This document shows positions 6,525-11,880 of a stretch of 14,543 bases of DNA, piece after piece; position 1 is the first letter of the stretch; each line of letters opens with the position of its first letter. The position numbers and the translations under genes were made by a program. The stretch spans positions 1-14,543 of the forward strand of contig CAMCTC010000116.1 in assembly GCA_945878355.1 (NCBI GenBank), written 5' to 3'. Source of the stretch: Bordetella parapertussis. Lineage in GTDB: Bacteria > Pseudomonadota > Gammaproteobacteria > Burkholderiales > Burkholderiaceae_C. The notes under the pieces are model-generated. The model was given only the letters and a program-made list of their open reading frames with translations. It ran no database searches and was not told the DNA's origin.

Positions 6525-7442
6525 CTACTGCGGGGTAACGTCGGCCGAGGCACGCCCGCGCGGTGCGGCGGCCGTTGCGCCATCCTTGCGCTTCGCCGGC
6601 GAACCCCGACTGCGGGGCCGGGCAATCAGAAGCGGCAGCTTGCAGCGCGCCGCCACGCGCGTCGCCACCGAGCCCAGCAGCACGGCCTTGAACGCACCAC
6701 GCCCGTGCGAGCCCATCACCAGCAGATCCGCCGGGTGCGCTGCCAGATACTCCACGATCACGTCGCCGGCGTTGCGCCCCTCGAGCCGCACCAACTCAGC
6801 CTCGACCTTGGCTTTGGCGAACAGCGCGAGCGCCGGGGCGGTGGCCGCGTCGAGGTCGACCCCATCAGCCTGCCCGTCCACCACGTGCATGAGCCGGAAC
6901 TGCGGCGCAGGACCGAACACCGCCTGCAGCGCCAGCGCCGCCCGCACGGCCGCCAGCCCATGGCGGCTGCCATCGACGGCAACCACCACGCGGAGGGACG
7001 CGGCGCGCGGCGGCGGTCCATCGCGCAGCACCAGCAGGGGCGCCGTGCTGGCGGCCAACACCGCCTGAGTGACCGAACCGAACAGCAAACCCTTGAGCGC
7101 CGTCTGCCCACGCGAGCCCATCACCACCAGGTCGGCATGGCCCTGCGTCGCCGTGCGGCTGACGACCTCGGCGGGGCTGCCAACGACGTACTGCGCCTTG
7201 GACTTGAGCCCTGCAGCAGCCAGACACTTCTGCGCCGGGTCGAGCACCGCCTTGGCCTCGGTCTGGTGATAGCTGCGCACCAGTTCGCGTCCTGCAGCGC
7301 GCGCGGCACGCGGCGGGATGGGGAACTGGACATTGAGCAGCCGCAGTTCGGGCCGAGCGCCTAGGCAGGCGGCCCGGGAGGCAATGAAGTCGAGCGAGGC
7401 ATTGCTCGTGGCGCTGCCGTCGACGGGGATCAGCACTTTCAT
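6525..7442 (-). CDS. Tandem-domain universal stress protein (Usp A)
   Basis: A 305-residue cytoplasmic protein of two Usp domains. Domain 1 (1-140) starts MKVLIPVDGS, with the nucleotide-contacting Asp8, and ends with G-x2-G-x9-G-S at 109-123. Domain 2 (about 151-275) begins VVVAVDGSR, with Asp157, and has a second intact motif GSHGRGAFKAVLLGS at 244-258. Both domains should therefore bind ATP, as in the UspFG/MJ0577 type. Residues 276-305 are an Arg/Lys/Ala-rich tail absent from the neighbouring paralogue. The start is set by AGGAG before ATG 7440-7442. It lies 55 bases downstream of a close paralogue and is probably co-transcribed with it. Usp proteins aid survival under starvation and oxygen limitation; the client here is unknown. 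Confidence 0.93.
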   Translation of the reverse strand: MKVLIPVDGSATSNASLDFIASRAACLGARPELRLLNVQFPIPPRAARAAGRELVRSYHQTEAKAVLDPAQKCLAAAGLKSKAQYVVGSPAEVVSRTATQGHADLVVMGSRGQTALKGLLFGSVTQAVLAASTAPLLVLRDGPPPRAASLRVVVAVDGSRHGLAAVRAALALQAVFGPAPQFRLMHVVDGQADGVDLDAATAPALALFAKAKVEAELVRLEGRNAGDVIVEYLAAHPADLLVMGSHGRGAFKAVLLGSVATRVAARCKLPLLIARPRSRGSPAKRKDGATAAAPRGRASADVTPQ

Positions 7443-7497
7443 TTCGGCTCCTGGAAACGGCAGTCGTCTTCGCACCAAGCTGGCCCGTGCATCGGCA

Positions 7498-8424
7498 TCA
7501 GTTCCGGCCTGCATGCCGCGGGTCGCGGATCAGCAGCAGCGGCTTGTCGCTGCGGGCGGCCACCCGCATGGCGACCGACCCCAGCACGAGGGACTTGAAC
7601 GCCCCCTGGCCGTGGGAGCCCATGACCAGGACGTCCAACTGGCGCCTGCGCGCGTAGTCGGCGATGGCATCACCGGCATGGGCGCCCAGCAGCGGAGCGG
7701 CCGTGGCCTTCATGCCCGCCTTGGCGAAGAGCTTCAGGGCGGCGGCCATGACCTTGGCGAACTGTGGCGCGAGCGCATGGTCGTCCACGGCAATTCCGTA
7801 GACAGGTATCGCGCGGTAGGCCAGGCCTTTGATGGGTGGCGCCGCGGTCCGCTCGCTGTCGATGACGTGGATCAACTCGATGCGCGGCTCCGCACCGAGG
7901 AGATCGCGGTGCTTGATCGCCCAACGGACGGCTGCCTGACCGTAGCGGCTGCCGTCCAAGGCGATCCCCACCGACAGCGAGTCCCGCTGGGGCGCCTTGG
8001 CGCTGCGCAGGATGAGCAGCGGCTTGGTGCAGCCGGCGAGAACGGCATTCGTCATGGAGCCGAACAGCAGCCCCTTGAGCCCCGAATGGCCGCGAGAACC
8101 CATGACGATCAGGTCGGTGCCGCCGCGCACCGCCACGGCCCCGATGGCATCCGAGCGACTGCCCAGGACGTAGCTGGCCTTCGCCGAGATGCCCGCTTGC
8201 TTCAGCCTCGCCATGGCTGGACGCAGCACGTCGTCGGCCTGGGCGCGTTGGTAGGCCTTCGCCTCTTCCCGACCGATGGCACGGATTACGCGCACCGACA
8301 GCGTCGGCTGGACGTTGAGCAGGTGGACCTCGGGTTCCTGCCCGATGAGGGTCGAACGCGAGGCCACGAAGTCCAGCGCCGCGTCGGAGTGGTCGCTGCC
8401 GTCGACGGGAATCAGGATTTTCAT
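7498..8424 (-). CDS. Tandem-domain universal stress protein (Usp B)
   Basis: A 308-residue protein, paralogous to the Usp gene just downstream; the first about 160 residues align without gaps. Domain 1 has MKILIPVDGS (Asp8) and GSRGHSGLKGLLFGS at 109-123. Domain 2 begins GIALDGSR and ends with GSHGQGAFKSLVLGS. Both nucleotide-binding motifs are intact. The protein ends shortly after (LLLIRDPRHAGRN), without the basic tail of its paralogue. ATG 8422-8424 overlaps the stop of a 57-residue small gene by 4 bases (ATGA), so translation is probably coupled to it. The pair of genes looks like a tandem duplication. Confidence 0.93.
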   Translation of the reverse strand: MKILIPVDGSDHSDAALDFVASRSTLIGQEPEVHLLNVQPTLSVRVIRAIGREEAKAYQRAQADDVLRPAMARLKQAGISAKASYVLGSRSDAIGAVAVRGGTDLIVMGSRGHSGLKGLLFGSMTNAVLAGCTKPLLILRSAKAPQRDSLSVGIALDGSRYGQAAVRWAIKHRDLLGAEPRIELIHVIDSERTAAPPIKGLAYRAIPVYGIAVDDHALAPQFAKVMAAALKLFAKAGMKATAAPLLGAHAGDAIADYARRRQLDVLVMGSHGQGAFKSLVLGSVAMRVAARSDKPLLLIRDPRHAGRN

Positions 8425-8594
8425 GTTGCCACCGTCTCGGTCTGAGGGACCTGCGGGCTGCCGGCCTGCCACAACTGCTCTTGCGCGAGGCGACCGGCGC
8501 GGTCGCTGTGATGCTGCAGCCGCAGACACCTGCGTGCATACGCTGCAAGTTCGGCTTCGGCTGGGGCCGTTGCGCTCTGGAACCGGATGTCCAC
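8421..8594 (-). CDS. 57-residue small protein of unknown function, coupled to usp B
   Basis: A short gene easily missed because of its length and GTG start (8592-8594). Support: GAGGA sits six bases before the GTG; the frame is open for 57 codons; the TGA overlaps the Usp ATG as ATGA; and the next in-frame context is a plausible promoter. The protein reads MDIRFQSATAPAEAELAAYA, then a basic, amphipathic helix with Cys23 and HH28-29 (RRCLRLQHHSDRAGRLAQEQ), and a polar tail. No membrane segment or signal peptide. I do not recognise it. A Usp partner, a regulatory peptide or simply a leader that opens the Usp start are possible. Confidence 0.6.
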   Translation of the reverse strand: MDIRFQSATAPAEAELAAYARRCLRLQHHSDRAGRLAQEQLWQAGSPQVPQTETVAT

Positions 8595-8636
8595 GATATG
8601 TCCTCTTCTGGTGCTCCGCTATGAACGATCTATGTC

Positions 8637-8665
8637 ACTCTAGGCCTCTCACGTGCGCACGTAAA
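8637..8665 (-). promoter_or_regulatory. Candidate sigma-70-type promoter for the small gene and usp pair
   Basis: Reading the minus strand, TTTACG (8665-8660) and TAGAGT (8642-8637) are separated by exactly 17 bases and each match 4 of 6 consensus bases. The expected transcript start, near 8630, leaves a leader of about 35 bases before the GTG at 8594. The -35 overlaps both palindromes at 8651-8680, so a bound regulator would directly affect this promoter. Confidence 0.4.
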
Positions 8666-8692
8666 CTCGATTAATCGAGTCCAGTCACTCGA
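8651..8692. promoter_or_regulatory. Palindromic operator cluster in the nhaR-type/usp divergent region
   Basis: Two perfect palindromes lie side by side: ACGTGCGCACGT (8651-8662) and ACTCGATTAATCGAGT (8665-8680). A further ACTCGA half-site lies at 8687-8692, 22 bases (two helical turns) from the first ACTCGA. LysR-type regulators bind such dyads, plus a nearby secondary site, in the region they share with a divergent target. The likely binder is the NhaR-type protein encoded from 8702, controlling itself and the divergent small gene plus usp pair. Confidence 0.6.
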
Positions 8693-8701
8693 ATAAATCT
8701 G

Positions 8702-9643
8702 ATGCCAGCGATGAACTACAAGCACCTTCACTACTTCCTGCAGGTGGCAGAGGCCGGCAGCGTGGCGGCAGCCAGCCGACAACTGCACCTGACCCCGCAG
8801 ACCATCAGCGGGCAGATACAACTGCTCGGCGACCGCCTCGGTGGCCCCTTGTTCGAGAAGGTCGGCCGTCGCCTGGAGCTGACCGAGACCGGGCAGCTGG
8901 CCTTGAACTACGCGAAGGAGATCTTCTCCCTCGGATCGGAACTGGAAGCGGCGGTGCGGGAAGAGCGCCGGGTCGGAAGGACACTGGAGTTCCGCATCGG
9001 CGTGGCGGACGCCGTGCCCAAGTCGATCGCCTACCGGTTGGTGGAACCGGCGCTGACGATCGAGCAACCGGTACGCATGGTTTGCCGGGAGTGGCGGCTC
9101 GATCGCCTGCTGGCCGAACTCGCCGTGCACACGCTGGACCTGGTGATCGCAGACGCGCCGCTGCCGTCCACGGTGAGCGTGAAAGCCTTCAGTCACCTCC
9201 TCGGGAGTTCACGCGTCGGCGTCTTCGCGTCGCGTACCTTGAAGGCCCGCTCGCGCAGGCCCTTCCCCGACTGCCTGGACGGCTGCCCGCTGCTGATGCC
9301 CGGCGAGGACTCCGCCGTCGGACAGCAACTGCGCGCCTGGTTCAAGTCCCAGGGCTTGCGGCCTCGCATCGTCGCCGAGTTCGACGACAGCGCCCTGGCG
9401 CAGGAGTTCGGCCGCCAGGATGTGGGCTTTCTGCTGGCGCCGGAGGTACTGGGCGACGAGATCGAGTCACGACACCAGGTGCAGCACGTGGGCACGATCG
9501 ACGGGGTCGAGGAACATTTCTATGCCATCTCGGTCGAGCGGCGCATCACCCATGCCTGCGTGCTCGCCATCACCCGCGCTGCCCGAGGCGAGTTGTTCCA
9601 ACCCACGGCGCGCGCAAAGACGTCCCGCGCGGGCGCGCGCTGA
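8702..9643 (+). CDS. nhaR: LysR-family transcriptional regulator, NhaR type
   Basis: A 313-residue regulator; ATG 8711-8713 (giving MNYKHLHYFLQVAEAGSVAA) is an alternative start and matches the usual NhaR N-terminus better. No Shine-Dalgarno sequence precedes either, so a leaderless or very short-leader transcript is possible. Residues about 4-63 form the winged helix with the NhaR-like LHLTPQTISGQIQLLGDRLG. The effector domain follows the NhaR layout: FRIGVADAVPKSIAYRLVEP, DLVIADAPLPS, CPLLMPGEDSAVGQQLRAWF and AEFDDSALAQEFGRQDVGFL. E. coli NhaR activates nhaA and osmC in response to Na+. No antiporter gene is adjacent here, so targets are probably the divergent usp genes or distant loci. Its 3' end converges on the third Usp gene with a 42-base gap. 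Confidence 0.9.
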   Translation: MPAMNYKHLHYFLQVAEAGSVAAASRQLHLTPQTISGQIQLLGDRLGGPLFEKVGRRLELTETGQLALNYAKEIFSLGSELEAAVREERRVGRTLEFRIGVADAVPKSIAYRLVEPALTIEQPVRMVCREWRLDRLLAELAVHTLDLVIADAPLPSTVSVKAFSHLLGSSRVGVFASRTLKARSRRPFPDCLDGCPLLMPGEDSAVGQQLRAWFKSQGLRPRIVAEFDDSALAQEFGRQDVGFLLAPEVLGDEIESRHQVQHVGTIDGVEEHFYAISVERRITHACVLAITRAARGELFQPTARAKTSRAGAR

Positions 9644-9685
9644 AAGACGGCATGACGCATGGTCCGACACGCTGGCGGGCAGTGC

Positions 9686-10591
9686 TCAGTGCGACATCAA
9701 CACCGGAACGGTCATCGTCTCAAGCATCGTGCGGGTGACACCACCCAGAACCAGTTCCCACAGGCGTGAGTGGCCATAACCGCCCATCACGATGAAGTCG
9801 GCATGCATGTCTGCGGCGTGGGACAGCAGCGCTTCGGCCACGGCCACGTCGGGATCGCCGCCGCGCCGCATGCGCTCGCCGGCCGAAGCCTCGGCCTGGC
9901 TCAGCAGGGTGGGAAGAGCCTGCACGCCGTGCCGTGCAAGGTAGGCCGCCACCCGCTCGAGCGAAGCACGGTGAGATGACCCGTCGCCCCGGGCGTCCTT
10001 CGCAAAGCTGACCAGCTCGACGTGGGAGGCACGCGCCAGCAGCGGCAACGCATCGCGCACGGCGCGCGCACTCTCCCGGGTGTCGGCCCACGCCACGAGT
10101 GCGCGGCGCAGCGGTCCCGCCTCGCCAGACACGGCCCCTTCGGTCGGAACCCCGACATAGGGCACGGTCAGCACGGGACAGGCGGAGCCGACGAGCAGCC
10201 GCGCTGACTGGCCGGTCGACAGCCCGCCGTCGCGGGCCGGATCGCGTTGCGACGTGATCAGCAGATCCGATGAGCGCGCATAGGACTGGAGCACTTCAAC
10301 CGGGTCGCCATCGGCGTATCGCAAGTCGACGGCGAGGTCGTGACGCTGCCGTGCACCCGCCGCAAGGCGATCACCGAGGCCCTGCAGCGTTGCGCGCTGC
10401 GCCTGCGCAAGCTGCTGCGCCAGCGACGCCGCCTCCGCGCTGAGGCCCACGCCGGCACTGATGGGCGCCGCGACCAGCACAGCCGTCAACCTGGCGCCCA
10501 GGTCGGCTGCCAGACAAGTCGCCAGCTCGAACGCGTGGCGCGACACCACCACGTCATTGACATGAACGACCAGATCGCGAATGGCAGCCAT
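9686..10591 (-). CDS. Tandem-domain universal stress protein (Usp C), divergent motifs
   Basis: A 301-residue protein with two Usp-like domains but altered nucleotide sites. Domain 1 starts RDLVVHVNDVVVSR, lacking the usual DGS, and where the glycine motif should be it reads ITSQRDPARDGGLSTGQSAR, so nucleotide binding there is doubtful. Domain 2 begins ALVAWADTRESARA and ends GGYGHSRLWELVLGG, keeping G-x2-G-x9-G but with Gly in place of the final Ser. ATG 10589-10591 follows AGAGGTGA at good spacing. This type, sometimes found next to other Usp genes, probably binds other ligands or only one nucleotide. It is divergent from the fourth Usp gene. Confidence 0.88.
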   Translation of the reverse strand: MAAIRDLVVHVNDVVVSRHAFELATCLAADLGARLTAVLVAAPISAGVGLSAEAASLAQQLAQAQRATLQGLGDRLAAGARQRHDLAVDLRYADGDPVEVLQSYARSSDLLITSQRDPARDGGLSTGQSARLLVGSACPVLTVPYVGVPTEGAVSGEAGPLRRALVAWADTRESARAVRDALPLLARASHVELVSFAKDARGDGSSHRASLERVAAYLARHGVQALPTLLSQAEASAGERMRRGGDPDVAVAEALLSHAADMHADFIVMGGYGHSRLWELVLGGVTRTMLETMTVPVLMSH

Positions 10592-10699
10592 GGCTCACCT
10601 CTTCTCGGCAAGCCGACTGTAGTTCCGGCACCAGGTCTCGATTGCTCGAATATTCAGACCCTAAACATCGAAGAAATCTGCGATTGCGGTCCCTGCCAT

Positions 10700-10715
10700 A
10701 GGAGAGCACTCTCCT
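10700..10715. repeat. Dyad AGGAGAG-CA-CTCTCCT
   Basis: Seven-base arms, perfectly complementary, separated by CA. It lies about 110 bases upstream of Usp C and 37 bases from the FNR/Anr box. It has no T tract and is not near a gene end, so an operator for an unknown regulator is the simplest reading. Confidence 0.45.
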
Positions 10716-10751
10716 CGACAGAAACACGCTTGCCCGGGCCCACTGCAACCA

Positions 10752-10765
10752 TTGATTCTCGTCAA
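10752..10765 (+). promoter_or_regulatory. FNR/Anr box (9 of 10 matches)
   Basis: TTGAT-TCTC-GTCAA differs from the consensus only by G for A at the start of the second arm. Flanking bases extend the symmetry (CATTGAT with GTCAATG). It lies about 180 bases before Usp D and its P-type ATPase, and about 160 bases before Usp C, so it may serve either or both. No convincing -10 sits at the class II distance on either strand, so the exact promoter is not assigned. Confidence 0.65.
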
Positions 10766-10946
10766 TGTCACCCCCGGAACCAGGCCCCACGCTGGCCTGT
10801 CCTTCTTGTGTGGGTGGCAACGCGGCTCGGAGCCGCTCCGAGAAGGAGACGCCCTGCTCGGACCGCAATGGCTGCGCCCGCCATGGATGACGAGTCACGC
10901 CCCATTTGACCTGCCGAGACCAATCCCGCTCAACGAGGAGACGATG

Positions 10947-11822
10947 ATGACCGAGACCACACGGCCCCAACGCATGTTCATGGCCAGCGATCTGAGCGCA
11001 CGGTGCGACCGCGCACTGGCCCGGGCGGCGTTGCTCGCGCGAGCCTGGCACAGCGAGCTGACCGTCGCGCATGTCGTGCATGCTGCTGAAGTGGCTGCGC
11101 ACGACCGCCTCTTGAGCGGCGCGCCGTCGTGGCGCCGACCGGAGTCCTGGTCACAGACGCTGGAACGGGCGCTGCGCTCCGACCTGGCTGCGGAAGGTAT
11201 AGCCGCGACATCAAGGGTCGTGATCGGCTCGACGGCCGATGCCGTGCTGCAGGGCGCGACCGACGACCGCGCGGACCTGGTCGTGCTGGGCATCGCCAAG
11301 GATGCACGGATGGATCGCATCCAGCTGGGCAGCACGGTCGACACCCTGGTGCGGCGCTCACGCGTACCCGTCCTGAACGTTCGGCGCCGCGCGCGCAGCG
11401 CCTACCGCCATGTGATGGTCGCCACGGACTTCTCCACGCCCGCCATGCAGGCCCTGCAGCTGGCCGCGCACTGGTTCGAGGGCGCTCGGCTGACACTCTT
11501 CCACGCCTACATCCCGCCCGGATCGGCGCTGACCAGCGGGCCTGTGGCCAATGACTCTTGGCGTGCCGCAGTGACGCAGGAGTGCGCATCGCACCTGGCC
11601 GAGGCCGCCCTCCTGGCGTCCGTCGAGGCCGCGCTGCATCGCGTGCTGGAGCGGGGTACCCCGGAAACCTTGCTCCCTGACTACGTGGCCAGTGCCGATG
11701 TCGACCTGGTCGTGCTGGGTTCACAGGGTCGCAGCGGGCTTGCAAGGGCACTGCTCGGCAGCACGGCAGAGAACCTCCTGCACACGCTGGACTGCGACAC
11801 GCTGGTCGTGCGCGGTGGCTGA
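10947..11822 (+). CDS. Tandem-domain universal stress protein (Usp D)
   Basis: A 291-residue protein. Two ATGs are adjacent (10944 and 10947); GAGGAG ends at 10940, which favours the second by spacing. Domain 1 has MFMASDLSARCDRALARA and a glycine motif changed to G-I-A-K (LGIAKDARMDRIQLGS), so one conserved Gly is replaced by Lys. Domain 2 begins VMVATDFSTPAMQ and has an intact GSQGRSGLARALLGS near the C-terminus. Thus nucleotide binding is expected mainly in domain 2, the reverse arrangement of a simple duplicate. The P-type ATPase follows after 58 bases on the same strand and probably shares the transcript, tying this Usp to ion transport. Confidence 0.9.
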   Translation: MTETTRPQRMFMASDLSARCDRALARAALLARAWHSELTVAHVVHAAEVAAHDRLLSGAPSWRRPESWSQTLERALRSDLAAEGIAATSRVVIGSTADAVLQGATDDRADLVVLGIAKDARMDRIQLGSTVDTLVRRSRVPVLNVRRRARSAYRHVMVATDFSTPAMQALQLAAHWFEGARLTLFHAYIPPGSALTSGPVANDSWRAAVTQECASHLAEAALLASVEAALHRVLERGTPETLLPDYVASADVDLVVLGSQGRSGLARALLGSTAENLLHTLDCDTLVVRGG

Positions 11823-11880
11823 ACCCCGCCTCTCGCAAGGACACGACCCTCTGTCTCGTCCATACCCGGAGAACCACTGA

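Larger units (their letters stand above)
10592..10946. other. 355-base divergent intergenic region
   Basis: Between Usp C (minus) and Usp D (plus). It contains a near-perfect FNR/Anr box at 10752-10765 and a separate 16-base dyad at 10700-10715. An AT-rich stretch with GAATATTC at 10648-10655 may hold the -10 of the Usp C promoter. The ribosome binding sites of both genes are at its ends. The Usp D frame is open through much of it, but the leader has no good start signal before 10944. I see no further gene in it. Confidence 0.7.

Noticed and set aside
7912..7926. FNR-like TTGATCGCCC inside usp B
   Set aside because: The second arm does not match ATCAA and the site is within coding sequence.
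9600..9645. Possible terminator (CCCGCGCGGG) at the end of the nhaR-type gene
   Set aside because: A short GC palindrome inside the last codons with no T run; not distinguishable from high-GC coding sequence.
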